This document shows, one piece after another, positions 52,649 through 60,843 of a stretch of DNA of 64,000 bases. Source of the stretch: Acetobacteroides hydrogenigenes (GTDB lineage Bacteria > Bacteroidota > Bacteroidia > Bacteroidales > ZOR0009); the NCBI RefSeq assembly GCF_004340205.1, contig NZ_SLWB01000008.1:1-64000 (forward strand), read 5' to 3'. Position 1 is the first letter of the stretch. Every line of letters starts with the position of its first letter. The notes beneath the pieces were generated by a model. The model had not been told where the DNA came from, ran no database searches, and worked only from the letters and a program-made list of their open reading frames with translations. The translations under genes and the position numbers were made by a program.

Positions 52649-53014
52649 CTATGTTAGCTTACTATGTAACGATTTAATGAGCGAAACAAGCATCTTCTTT
52701 ACCTGAAGAAGATGGTCTTCAATATCCGGTTCTGCTTTCGCATAACCCAACCTCTTGGCAATTTCGAGCTGCGTATCTATTTCAGAAACGGAGCCCATTG
52801 CAACATATAGGAACTGAATGTACTCCTTTGTGTTCTTTCGAGTAGCACCTTCGGCAATGTTCGAAGGAATAGAGACCGCAGCGCGTCTGATTTGAGATGT
52901 TAAGCCGAACTGCTCCGTTTTGGGGAAGTTCTCCGTCATCCGATACAGCTCCACGACCAGTTCGACAGCCATCTGCCAAACCTTCAAGTCGCGATGAGTG
53001 GTTATGATATCCAT
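52649..53014 (-). CDS. Four-helix-bundle protein (S23/bAvd-like)
   Basis: 121 residues. Family hallmarks: HRDLKVWQMAVELVVELYRMT, FGLTSQIRRAAVSIPSNIAEG, KEYIQFLYVAMGSVSEIDTQLEIA. This family occurs as an open frame in intervening sequences of 23S rRNA genes, as accessory proteins of diversity-generating retroelements, and as scattered single genes of unknown role. Here it interrupts the wbp operon, between wbpB and wbpA, and is enclosed by 29-base inverted repeats. Basic, probably nucleic-acid-binding. No reverse transcriptase or rRNA is nearby. Confidence 0.92.
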   Translation of the reverse strand: MDIITTHRDLKVWQMAVELVVELYRMTENFPKTEQFGLTSQIRRAAVSIPSNIAEGATRKNTKEYIQFLYVAMGSVSEIDTQLEIAKRLGYAKAEPDIEDHLLQVKKMLVSLIKSLHSKLT

Positions 53015-53068
53015 TTATAAACAAGATTGAGTTTAAACATCAAGCTACAAATCATCAACAGACCCTCA

Positions 53069-53108
53069 CACTATTCCCTACTCCCTTCTCACTACTCCCT
53101 ATTCGCTA
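53069..53108 (-). repeat. Right inverted repeat of the four-helix-bundle unit
   Basis: The minus strand at 53097-53069 reads GAGTAGTGAGAAGGGAGTAG and continues to AATAGTG, matching 27 of 29 bases of the plus-strand copy at 52513-52541. It begins directly after the wbpB stop codon (TAG at 53108-53106). Confidence 0.8.
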
Positions 53109-54041
53109 TTTCACAAAAGGATGGTAGTCGCCTACCTTACCAATGGGTTTTGAGTTACGAATGTCGTACACCGTTTGGATAGATTGACGGGCACACTCCA
53201 ACCCGAAGCCCTTACCCTCTAGGATATGGCGGTAGCTGGCGGTATGCAAATCGGTAAAACCATCGCTAAACTCAATCTCGCGCCCCTCTACGGTAATCGA
53301 ACGGAAGGTACGTGCCCCACGCTCGCGAACATCCTGTGGTATGTCGTTATAGTCGATGCTTAGGAACCAGCGTACGCGGGCGTTCTTCAGCTGCAAGAAA
53401 CCGGCAGCCTTGTTAGCCTCCAACACGTGAACGGTATTCTGCTGCACCTCGCCAAAAATCCAGGTAAGCATATCGTAGAAGTGTACGCCAATATTGGTAG
53501 CAATGCCACCCGACTTATTCACATCGCCCTTCCACGAGGTGTAGTACCAGTTGCCGCGGCTGGTGATGTAGGTAAGGTCGATATCGTAAATTTTGTCCTT
53601 CGGCCCATTCTCAATCTCCTCCTTTAGCGCAATAATGGTAGGATGAAGGCGCAGCTGAAGGATGTTGTTAATCTTATGTCCTGTCTCCTTTTCGATAACG
53701 CCAAGCGCATCGATATTCCAAGGATTAAGCACAAGCGGTTTCTCGCAAATGGCATCGGCCCCCTGGCGAAGCGCAAAGCGGATATGCGAATCGTGAAGGT
53801 AGTTGGGCGTACAGATACTTACGTAGTCAATCTTCTGTCCTTGGCGCTTAAGCTTATCAAAATGGCGGTCGAAGCGCTCGAACTCCACAAAAAAGTCGGC
53901 ATTGGGAAAGTAACTATCCATGATGCCAACGCTATCAAACTTATCCAGCGCAGCCAAAAGATTGTTGCCAGTCTCCTTAATTGCTCTTAGGTGGCGAACC
54001 GCAATAAAACCGGCAGCACCTATCAATCCGAAATTTTTCAT
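53106..54041 (-). CDS. wbpB: UDP-GlcNAcA 3-dehydrogenase (Gfo/Idh/MocA family)
   Basis: 311 residues. N-terminal Rossmann domain FGLIGAAGFIAVRHLRAIK, then the family signature CEKPLVLNPWNIDALG with the catalytic Lys, and NKSGGIATNIGVHFYDMLTWIFG in the C-terminal domain. It oxidises the 3-hydroxyl of UDP-GlcNAcA, giving the 3-keto sugar that WbpE aminates. It lies 68 bases after wbpD. Confidence 0.9.
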   Translation of the reverse strand: MKNFGLIGAAGFIAVRHLRAIKETGNNLLAALDKFDSVGIMDSYFPNADFFVEFERFDRHFDKLKRQGQKIDYVSICTPNYLHDSHIRFALRQGADAICEKPLVLNPWNIDALGVIEKETGHKINNILQLRLHPTIIALKEEIENGPKDKIYDIDLTYITSRGNWYYTSWKGDVNKSGGIATNIGVHFYDMLTWIFGEVQQNTVHVLEANKAAGFLQLKNARVRWFLSIDYNDIPQDVRERGARTFRSITVEGREIEFSDGFTDLHTASYRHILEGKGFGLECARQSIQTVYDIRNSKPIGKVGDYHPFVK

Positions 54042-54109
54042 CCTTGAAATATTTTTTGCTCTACTAGTATCACGTATTTCGACACAAGTATCACGAATTC
54101 TTCACTTCC

Positions 54110-54685
54110 TTATGCAATCTTTCTTACTTCACCATTCTCTAGCAGGTAACGCTCTCCGCTTTCTGAGCAAACGGCTATTCCCTCGCTATTAAACTTCAGT
54201 TGATGACCGTACTCGCTCATCCAACCCATCTGACGGGCAGGATTGCCTACCACCAAGGCGTAAGGCTTCACGGTTTTTGTTACCACAGCACCAGCACCAA
54301 TAAAGGCGTATGCACCAATATCGTGACCACAAACGATTGTGGCATTAGCACCAATGGTTGCCCCCTTACCTACAACCGTCTTGCGGTATTCGCTCTTGCG
54401 GTTAACGGCGCTTCGTGGATTGGTTACGTTGGTAAACACCATCGATGGCCCCAGAAAAACATCATCCTCGCAAATTACGCCGGTATATATCGAGACATTA
54501 TTCTGAACCTTGCAACCATTCCCTAACACAACATCGGGCGAAATCACAACATTCTGACCGATGTTGCATCCTTCACCAATAGTACATCCGCTCATGATGT
54601 GCGAGAAGTGCCATATTTTAGTTCCGGCGCCTATTTGGCAACCTTCATCAACAACTGCCGTTTCGTGGGCAAAGTAGTTTGCCAT
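54110..54685 (-). CDS. wbpD: UDP-3-amino-GlcNAcA N-acetyltransferase (left-handed beta helix)
   Basis: 191 residues. Hexapeptide repeats fill most of the protein ([36 protein letters not shown], then [40 protein letters not shown]), closing with [16 protein letters not shown]. It acetylates the 3-amino group from acetyl-CoA to give UDP-GlcNAc(3NAc)A. It sits between wbpE and wbpB. Confidence 0.9.
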   Translation of the reverse strand: MANYFAHETAVVDEGCQIGAGTKIWHFSHIMSGCTIGEGCNIGQNVVISPDVVLGNGCKVQNNVSIYTGVICEDDVFLGPSMVFTNVTNPRSAVNRKSEYRKTVVGKGATIGANATIVCGHDIGAYAFIGAGAVVTKTVKPYALVVGNPARQMGWMSEYGHQLKFNSEGIAVCSESGERYLLENGEVRKIA

Positions 54686-54750
54686 TTATGTTAGATTTTA
54701 GACGTTAGTAACAAGTAGTAATATTTTAACGAAGAGATAGCCCCTATTCA

Positions 54751-55887
54751 CTACCTGTTGGCCAAAAACTCAACTACCGAGTTGGAGATATAGCCCAGTT
54801 GCTCCTCGGTTAACTCGGTATGCATAGGCAGCGAAAGCACCCTGTTACAAAGCATTTCTGTAACCGGAAAGTCTACATCGTTTCCTCGAGCATCGCCCAG
54901 CGCCTCCTGACGGTGGAGCGGAATCGGATAGTATATCATCGAAGGAATTCCCTTTTGCTGAAGGTAGTTCATCAACGCAGATCGGTCTACATCCTCGTCG
55001 AGAACCACGGTATACTGATGGAATATGTGAGAAGAATTATCGGCTCTAAACGGGATCATTAAGCCCGGAACACCTTCGAATGCAGAATCGTAGTACTCGG
55101 CTGCCGATTGACGTGCCCTATTATAGTTATCTAGATACTTTAGCTTAACGTCCAACACAGCTGCCTGAAGCGTGTCTAAGCGCGAGTTAACGCCAATCAT
55201 CTCGTGATGGTATCTTACACGCATCCCGTGGTTGGCAACCATTCGTATCTTGTCGGCAATGGCATCATCATTGGTAAAAAGCGCTCCTCCATCACCATAG
55301 CAGCCTAAGTTTTTTGAAGGAAAGAAGGATGTTGTCCCAATGTGCCCCATCGTTCCTGCATGCTTTACCGTACCATCTGCAAAGGTATAGGTGGCACCCG
55401 TTGCCTGGGCGGAATCTTCAATAACAAAAAGGTGATGCTTTTGCGCAAGAAGCAGAATAGGCTCCATATCGGCACATTGCCCAAAAAGGTGAACTGGAAT
55501 TATTGCCTTTGTACGGCGCGTAATTGCCTTTTCCAACTTTTCGATGTCAATGGTATAGGTGTCCGGATCAACATCCACCAATACCGGCTTTAGGCCAAGC
55601 AGCGCAATAACCTCAACGGTGGCAATAAAGGTAAAATCGGCAGTAATAACCTCGTCGCCGGGCTTAAGGCCAAGCGCCATAAGCGCAATCTGAAGCGCAT
55701 CGGTACCATTACCGCATCCAATAACATGATTGACGCCTAAATAACGCGAAAGATGATCCTCGAACAGCTTTACCTGCGGTCCCTTTATAAATGCCGCCGT
55801 ACCGACCACCTCCTGCATCCTACCATCAATTTCGTCTTTTATACGATTATACTGACCTTTAAGGTCAACCATGCTAATACCTGTCAT
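54751..55887 (-). CDS. wbpE: UDP-3-keto-GlcNAcA 3-aminotransferase (DegT family)
   Basis: About 378 residues; adjacent ATGs at 55890 and 55887 follow AGGAG, and 55887 has the better spacing. PLP-dependent sugar aminotransferase motifs: CGNGTDALQIALMALG, DEVITADFTFIATVEVI, VIEDSAQATGATY and SFFPSKNLGCYGDGGAL with the Schiff-base Lys. It aminates C3 using glutamate. First gene of the wbpE-D-B-(4HB)-A cluster. No glycosyltransferase or flippase gene is in view, so the final polysaccharide is unknown. Confidence 0.9.
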   Translation of the reverse strand: MTGISMVDLKGQYNRIKDEIDGRMQEVVGTAAFIKGPQVKLFEDHLSRYLGVNHVIGCGNGTDALQIALMALGLKPGDEVITADFTFIATVEVIALLGLKPVLVDVDPDTYTIDIEKLEKAITRRTKAIIPVHLFGQCADMEPILLLAQKHHLFVIEDSAQATGATYTFADGTVKHAGTMGHIGTTSFFPSKNLGCYGDGGALFTNDDAIADKIRMVANHGMRVRYHHEMIGVNSRLDTLQAAVLDVKLKYLDNYNRARQSAAEYYDSAFEGVPGLMIPFRADNSSHIFHQYTVVLDEDVDRSALMNYLQQKGIPSMIYYPIPLHRQEALGDARGNDVDFPVTEMLCNRVLSLPMHTELTEEQLGYISNSVVEFLANR

Positions 55888-56149
55888 CATTATTCTCCTA
55901 TTTATACACAAGCCTACAAATGTACTATTTCTAGCAGAACGAGGAAAAACTACAGCCTTTAAAGAAGCCTAACGGCTGCTTTTTGCATTATTTAAGCACC
56001 ATCAAGCAAGGCATCCCATTTTCCTAAAGAACGGCGCAGCAGGTTGCCTCGCCCCTACCGACATACTAAGCGTGCCACCCGACTTCGTCATTTCGATTCC
56101 ACTATTCAAAACACTCTACCGAATTTTGATGATTTTATTCCGATATATG

Positions 56150-56395
56150 AATAATTCCAATGTTGTTTGACACTCAAATCCGCTGTGCAAAAAACTACAA
56201 CGTAGGCTGATAATTATTCTCGCTGTATGAAAAACCACATCGTTGATTCGTACTTTTATTCCATTTTATAGAAAACCACGCTGTAGAATAACACTTATTT
56301 ATCGTTTTACGAAAAACTACAGCGTCGTTTGGCACTTTTGTACGATAAATAGAAAACTTCCCCGCCGTTGGACATTTTATTTCCGCCACGCATCC
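56150..56395. repeat. Degenerate 41-bp tandem repeats (about six units)
   Basis: The phrase (G)AAAACYaCa.CGTxG recurs at 56191, 56231, 56272, 56313 and 56354, a spacing of 40-41 bases, with a weaker copy at about 56150 and an isolated GAAAAACTACAGC at 55944. Each is followed by a (G)CACTTTTATT-like stretch. The framework GAAAAAC...CGT...TTTGgCACTT is shared with the 39.2-kb array. It occupies the 590-base gap (55888-56477) between wbpE and meaB, which contains no gene that I can support. Confidence 0.7.
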
Positions 56396-56410
56396 CTTTG
56401 GGACTAAACG

Positions 56411-56456
56411 AGGAAAGGACGCGAATAAGCTTGCTTAGCTCATCGCGTCCTTTCCT
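56411..56456 (-). terminator. Long hairpin after meaB
   Basis: AGGAAAGGACGCGA (56411-56424) pairs perfectly with TCGCGTCCTTTCCT (56443-56456), with TAAGC/GCTTA pairing inside the loop. Only a short T-stretch follows, so it may be a terminator or a 3'-protecting stem. Confidence 0.65.
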
Positions 56457-56477
56457 GATATCCTATGGTACGAAGCG

Positions 56478-57572
56478 CTAGTGCTTCTCCGAATTGTAGT
56501 AAATCGACAGCAGCTTGCTTGCTGCAGCAAACGAGCTGATCTTATCGTCAAGCACCTGCTGCTCCAGCAGTTCGAGGTTGGCCTTCACCTCTCTGCTGTT
56601 GTAGAAGTTGCGCATCAATCGGCTGTTGATAGCCTCGATCATCCAGTAGCGGGCCTGATCCTTACGTCGGTTGTGGAAGTATCCGTTCTCCTGGGTTAGG
56701 GCCACGTAGCTCTCTATGTTCTCCCAGATATTCATAATGCCAGCGTTATCCAACGAGGAGCAGGTCTCCACCTTGGGGCTCCAGCCAGACTCGGTGGCGG
56801 GGAAAAGCATCAGCGCACTTTGGTATTCTATCTTTGCCGACTTTGCCTTAGTAGCGTTTACGCCATCAGCCTTGGTAATGGCTATAAGATCTGCCATCTC
56901 CATGATACCACGCTTGATACCCTGCAACTCGTCGCCAGCACCGGCAAGCATCAGCAGCAGGAAGAAATCGACCATCGAATGAACGGCGGTTTCCGACTGT
57001 CCCACACCAACTGTTTCGATGAATATCACATCAAAACCAGCGGCTTCGCAAAGTATAATGGTTTCGCGGGTCTTACGGGCAACGCCACCCAGCGAGCCCG
57101 ACGATGGGCTAGGGCGAATAAACGCTTTTGGATCGGCGCAAAGCGTTTCCATGCGGGTTTTATCGCCAAGGATGCTGCCCTTCGAGCGCTCGGAGCTGGG
57201 GTCGATGGCAAGAACAGCCAGTTGATGCCCTAAAGCCGTAATCTGACCTCCAATTGCCTCAATAAACGTGCTCTTTCCTACTCCAGGAACGCCGGTAATG
57301 CCCAGCCTTACCGACTTACCGCTATACGGCAAGCACTTCTCTATAATTTGTTGAGCAAGTTCGCTATGTTCGGGCAACGAGCTCTCAAGTAGGGTTATTG
57401 CTTGGCTAAGTATAGTTCTATTCCCCGCCAATATTCCCTCAACATAGTCGTCGAGAGTTAAAGGCTTACGCTTTTTCCTTTTGATTTGAGCCAAGGCATT
57501 TGGGTTAACAATAGGAGGTTGTTCCACCCCGCTGTTAACGCTTAATGCGCTTTTGCTTTCGTTATCTTCCAT
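56478..57572 (-). CDS. meaB: Methylmalonyl-CoA mutase-associated GTPase MeaB
   Basis: 364 residues. Walker A is RLGITGVPGVGKSTFIEAI, followed by AVLAIDPSSERSKGSILGDKTRM and VIFIETVGVGQSE (switch regions), then LIAITKADGVN as the guanine-specificity motif in its MeaB form. It protects and reloads the B12-dependent mutase that interconverts succinyl- and methylmalonyl-CoA. The mutase genes are not in the window. A -7 box lies at 57614-57607. Confidence 0.95.
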   Translation of the reverse strand: MEDNESKSALSVNSGVEQPPIVNPNALAQIKRKKRKPLTLDDYVEGILAGNRTILSQAITLLESSLPEHSELAQQIIEKCLPYSGKSVRLGITGVPGVGKSTFIEAIGGQITALGHQLAVLAIDPSSERSKGSILGDKTRMETLCADPKAFIRPSPSSGSLGGVARKTRETIILCEAAGFDVIFIETVGVGQSETAVHSMVDFFLLLMLAGAGDELQGIKRGIMEMADLIAITKADGVNATKAKSAKIEYQSALMLFPATESGWSPKVETCSSLDNAGIMNIWENIESYVALTQENGYFHNRRKDQARYWMIEAINSRLMRNFYNSREVKANLELLEQQVLDDKISSFAAASKLLSIYYNSEKH

Positions 57573-57606
57573 AAATGTTATCTTTGGGATACTTCATGTT
57601 TGCACG

Positions 57607-57614
57607 CAAAATTA
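57607..57614 (-). promoter_or_regulatory. -7 box TAATTTTG for meaB
   Basis: Exact TAnnTTTG match on the minus strand, 35 bases upstream of the meaB ATG. Confidence 0.5.
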
Positions 57615-57720
57615 TAACAATATAAATTAGAAACCAGAATAAAACATTCTTATAAATTCGCCACAAACAACCTCTCGTAAAAGCTCCGTACTTAATCGTC
57701 ACAACATCTGACTTTAGCAC

Positions 57721-57751
57721 AAAAAAGGCCCGTCAAGCTAGCTGACGGGCC
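57721..57751 (-). terminator. Terminator of the DUF1573 tandem gene
   Basis: GGCCCGTCA (57727-57735) pairs with TGACGGGCC (57743-57751) around AGCTAGC; the minus strand then has six T. Confidence 0.9.
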
Positions 57752-57780
57752 ACTTATAAGATTGCGTTTGATTCTACATT

Positions 57781-58869
57781 CTACTTCGACTTAACATTTC
57801 CAGTCAAGCGAAGAATGATCGAAGGATTTTTCGGATCGTTAGTCACCACTGTTATCGTTTTCCCTTGACGGTTGCTATAACCTGAAGTACCAAAGCTTAC
57901 CTTAATGCTCCCCGATTCTCCAGGTTTGATTACAGTTCCGCTAGGCGTACCTGTAGTACAGCCGCAGCTAGTACCAATCTTACGAATAATCAAATCCTTC
58001 TTCCCTAGATTACTAAAGGTATACTCGTACACAACCGTTTTTCCTTCAGAGACCTCACCAAAATCGTAGGTTGTTCTATCAAACTTAACTGTCGGCATAG
58101 CGGCCATTTCGGCAGGCGTCATTTTAGAGTAGTCCTCCTCAATAGTAGCACTAACCGTAAATCGGCAGTCATCGTAAGCCTTATCATCTACGAGAACAGA
58201 CATATTGTCAACAACAAAGCCCCAGTCATTCTTTTTCTTAGCATCATAGGTAACCATGATGGCTCCTTTCTCGTTGGGCTTCAAAGTCGATGGTTTTACC
58301 TCAACCTTTAGATGCGCAGGAATACCCGAAAGCCTTACGCTTATAGGATTGGAACTTGTATTAACGACTCCTACCTTATTAGTAACAACAGCATCAGGAT
58401 CTATGCGCGTAAAAGCAAGATGCGAGGTTTGCATGCGCAACTCTCCAATTTTACGCGGGTATAAATCGGAAACATCCTTAACCTTTTCCTTTACGAAACC
58501 ACCAAGGGTTAGAACAACCAGCGGCTTCGTTGCATTCGACGATACCGTAATGCTTTTATCTATAGGCCCTGGACGATTTATAGGGTCAAAAGTAACCTTT
58601 ATCACCCCTTTTTTCCCAGGAAGAATGGGGGCCTTAGGCCACTCCGGCGTGGTGCAGCCACACGAAGAAACCACATTGGTAAGAATTAAAGGGACTCTCC
58701 CAGTATTCGTAAAGGTAAAAGAATGCGATACAGGGCCTCCCTTTTCCTCTATTTGTCCAAAATCATGTGTGGTTTTTGGGAAGTTAATAACAGGCTTTAC
58801 CGCCTGTCCCAAGGCTACGCCTACTAATACAGGAAGCAATCCCAATAACGATAAGATCTTTTTTTTCAT
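57781..58869 (-). CDS. Exported tandem DUF1573 protein
   Basis: 362 residues. Signal peptide to about 21 (ALGQ), with no lipobox. Two DUF1573 domains: residues 28-125 (FPKTTHDFGQIEEKGGPVSH, SSCGCTTPEWPKAPILPGKKG) and 262-359 (FDRTTYDFGEVSEGKTVVYEYTF, TSCGCTTGTPSGTVIKPGESG). Between them lies a third beta-sandwich that lacks the Cys pair. Each complete domain keeps the S-C-G-C-(T/A)-T motif seen in the lipoprotein at 27886. Periplasmic; function unknown. Monocistronic. Confidence 0.88.
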   Translation of the reverse strand: MKKKILSLLGLLPVLVGVALGQAVKPVINFPKTTHDFGQIEEKGGPVSHSFTFTNTGRVPLILTNVVSSCGCTTPEWPKAPILPGKKGVIKVTFDPINRPGPIDKSITVSSNATKPLVVLTLGGFVKEKVKDVSDLYPRKIGELRMQTSHLAFTRIDPDAVVTNKVGVVNTSSNPISVRLSGIPAHLKVEVKPSTLKPNEKGAIMVTYDAKKKNDWGFVVDNMSVLVDDKAYDDCRFTVSATIEEDYSKMTPAEMAAMPTVKFDRTTYDFGEVSEGKTVVYEYTFSNLGKKDLIIRKIGTSCGCTTGTPSGTVIKPGESGSIKVSFGTSGYSNRQGKTITVVTNDPKNPSIILRLTGNVKSK

Positions 58870-59002
58870 CCTTTGCTATTTTAGTCTCTAACAATTAACT
58901 GTCGTTTATGGCAAACGTTCTACTGCAAAAATCTATTGTACAGTATTTGTTTAATGATTGACTTTTTGTCTTACAAAAATTATTCCCCAACTTTAAAAGT
59001 TG

Positions 59003-59010
59003 GTAGATTT
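59003..59010 (+). promoter_or_regulatory. -7 box TAGATTTG for the M20 gene
   Basis: Exact TAnnTTTG match 42 bases upstream of the ATG at 59053. Confidence 0.5.
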
Positions 59011-59052
59011 GCTTCAAATTTAGCAGCAAAATAAAACTTTCAAAGGCTTACA

Positions 59053-60246
59053 ATGATAAATCTTGACCAAATAAAGCAGCAGATAGCAGAAAACTACAGT
59101 TGGGGAACCACAGTATTTAGGCACCTGCACCAACATCCTGAGCTTTCGTTCGAAGAATACGAGACCTCTAAATACATTTCCAACAAGCTACAAGAAATCG
59201 GCATTACCGACATAACGAGCATCGCGGATACTGGCATACTGGCTACTATTAAAGGTGCTAAAAGGGGAAAATCAATCGGTCTCAGAGCAGACATCGACGC
59301 TCTTCCCATTGAAGAAGAAACAAACCTACCCTACACATCAGCCAACAGAGGCATAATGCATGCCTGTGGTCACGACATGCACTCGGCAGCCCTTCTTTGC
59401 GCAGCAAAAGTACTTTGGAAAAATCGACAGAGTATAAAAGGAACCATCTATTTACTATTCCAACCCGGCGAAGAAATGTTCCCAGGTGGCGCCAAAAAAG
59501 TGCTTGAATCAGGAATACTCGACGACAAAGATATCGAGGCATTCGTGGCTCTTCACGTATCCCCCGAAATAGAAACAGGCAAAATAGGTATTCGCCCTGG
59601 AATGTACATGGCCTCTGGCGATGAAATACACATAGAGGTAAAAGGGAAAGGAGGCCATGCTGCCCTTCCGCATACGCTGGACGATACCGTTCTGGCTGCT
59701 TCGAGCATTGTTGTCAGCCTACAGCAGGTAGCCAGCAGAATTGGAGATGCTCGCATCCCAACCGTATTATCCATTGGCAAGTTTACCGCCAATGGAGCTA
59801 CTAACATCATCCCTTCGTCAGTAAAGTTAGAAGGCACGTTTCGAACTATGAACGAAGAGTGGAGAGCAATAGCGCATGAGCGTATCAAAGAAATTGCAGA
59901 GAGTACCGCAAAAGCCCACCACACAGAAGCGGTCGTTGATATAAAAAAGGGTTACCCGTGCCTAACCAACAATCCTCAAATAACAGATAAAGCAAGAACA
60001 GCATTTATCGAAAACTTCGGCTCTGGAAATGTCATTGATTTAGACATACGAATGACAACGGAAGATTTTGGATTCATCAGCAATCGTTACCCTTCTGTTT
60101 TCTTCCGACTGGGCGTGGGTGGCATCGAAGGTTCTTCGGGAATGCTTCACAACGGAAGATTTATTGCTAATGAGAACGCTCTAAAAACTGGAACCTTTGC
60201 ACTTACAATCCTAGTCAAGACCTTGCTAGAGCAACAAGGAACCTAA
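59053..60246 (+). CDS. M20-family amidohydrolase (N-acyl amino acid / hippurate hydrolase type)
   Basis: 397 residues. Metal and catalytic motifs: HLHQHPELSFEEYETS, GLRADIDALPIEEE, MHACGHDMHSAALLCAA (the metal-binding Cys and His), FQPGEEMFPGGAK, VALHVSPE, and a late MTTEDFGFIS with SGMLHNGRFIANE. The dimerisation domain is in the middle (GKGGHAALPHTLDDTVLAAS). It removes acyl groups from amino acids or peptides in the cytoplasm. Substrate not inferable. Monocistronic. Confidence 0.92.
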   Translation: MINLDQIKQQIAENYSWGTTVFRHLHQHPELSFEEYETSKYISNKLQEIGITDITSIADTGILATIKGAKRGKSIGLRADIDALPIEEETNLPYTSANRGIMHACGHDMHSAALLCAAKVLWKNRQSIKGTIYLLFQPGEEMFPGGAKKVLESGILDDKDIEAFVALHVSPEIETGKIGIRPGMYMASGDEIHIEVKGKGGHAALPHTLDDTVLAASSIVVSLQQVASRIGDARIPTVLSIGKFTANGATNIIPSSVKLEGTFRTMNEEWRAIAHERIKEIAESTAKAHHTEAVVDIKKGYPCLTNNPQITDKARTAFIENFGSGNVIDLDIRMTTEDFGFISNRYPSVFFRLGVGGIEGSSGMLHNGRFIANENALKTGTFALTILVKTLLEQQGT

Positions 60247-60394
60247 CACAAGAGTTCCATAAAGAGAAATAGCAAAAGACAGAACAATGCTTATAACGAA
60301 CTCTAGCAAAAGGTAGAAGGCTCTAGCATCACCAAAAAAACAACACATCGCCATTTTTTTGCCGAATAAACTTTCTCTTTATAATAATTCGGCT

Positions 60395-60402
60395 TAAATT
60401 TG
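60395..60402 (+). promoter_or_regulatory. -7 box TAAATTTG for the ferredoxin gene
   Basis: Exact TAnnTTTG match 44 bases upstream of the ferredoxin ATG. Confidence 0.55.
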
Positions 60403-60446
60403 TCGAAAGCAAACCTTTTACAAGTTTAACCAAATACTAATAAGTA

Positions 60447-60614
60447 ATGGCTTACAAAATTAGTGACGATTGCACCGCTTGCGGTACATGTATTGACGAA
60501 TGCCCAGTTGAGGCAATTTCTGCTGGCGATATTTACAAAATCGATCCAGAAGTATGCACCGATTGTGGAACTTGCGCCGATGTTTGCCCAGTAGAAGCAA
60601 TTCATCCTGCTTAG
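60447..60614 (+). CDS. 2[4Fe-4S] clostridial-type ferredoxin
   Basis: 55 residues, MAYKISDDCTACGTCIDECP... with two C-x2-C-x2-C-x3-C-P motifs (Cys 9, 12, 15, 19 and 37, 40, 43, 47) and a pseudo-twofold repeat (CPVEAI in both halves). It is a low-potential electron carrier for hydrogenases and 2-oxoacid oxidoreductases. It has its own promoter and a TTCG-loop terminator at 60637, so it is monocistronic, although it stands next to the redox-sensing operon. Confidence 0.96.
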   Translation: MAYKISDDCTACGTCIDECPVEAISAGDIYKIDPEVCTDCGTCADVCPVEAIHPA

Positions 60615-60636
60615 TCAAACCACTTCAAGAGAATAA

Positions 60637-60660
60637 AATAGGCTTCGGCCTATTTTTTTT
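60637..60660 (+). terminator. Intrinsic terminator of the ferredoxin gene
   Basis: AATAGGC pairs with GCCTATT around a TTCG tetraloop, followed by a T-run. It separates the ferredoxin from the rex-like operon. Confidence 0.92.
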
Positions 60661-60743
60661 ATCAAGCATTGTCCTATTTTAAATCAATGATTTATTTTAT
60701 TACACTTTTATTTAACCAAACCGTCCTATAAAACAACAATTAG

Positions 60744-60761
60744 ATGTTACTGTTATAACAA
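60744..60761. promoter_or_regulatory. Probable Rex operator
   Basis: ATGTTA-CTGTTA-TAACAA matches the Rex consensus TTGTTA-N6-TAACAA at every fixed position except the first. It lies 83 bases upstream of the Rex-like gene, fitting autoregulation. Confidence 0.65.
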
Positions 60762-60812
60762 TATCAAAGACAAACATATCGTTAAATACTGTATTACTGA
60801 TTATTATATTTT

Positions 60813-60831
60813 ATGGCACACATATTGCCAT
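60813..60831. promoter_or_regulatory. Inverted repeat ATGGCA-N7-TGCCAT
   Basis: A six-base dyad 13 bases before the ATG of the Rex-like gene. As RNA it could form a small hairpin close to the ribosome-binding region; as DNA it could be a second operator. Confidence 0.4.
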
Positions 60832-60843
60832 CCACGTAAGCAG

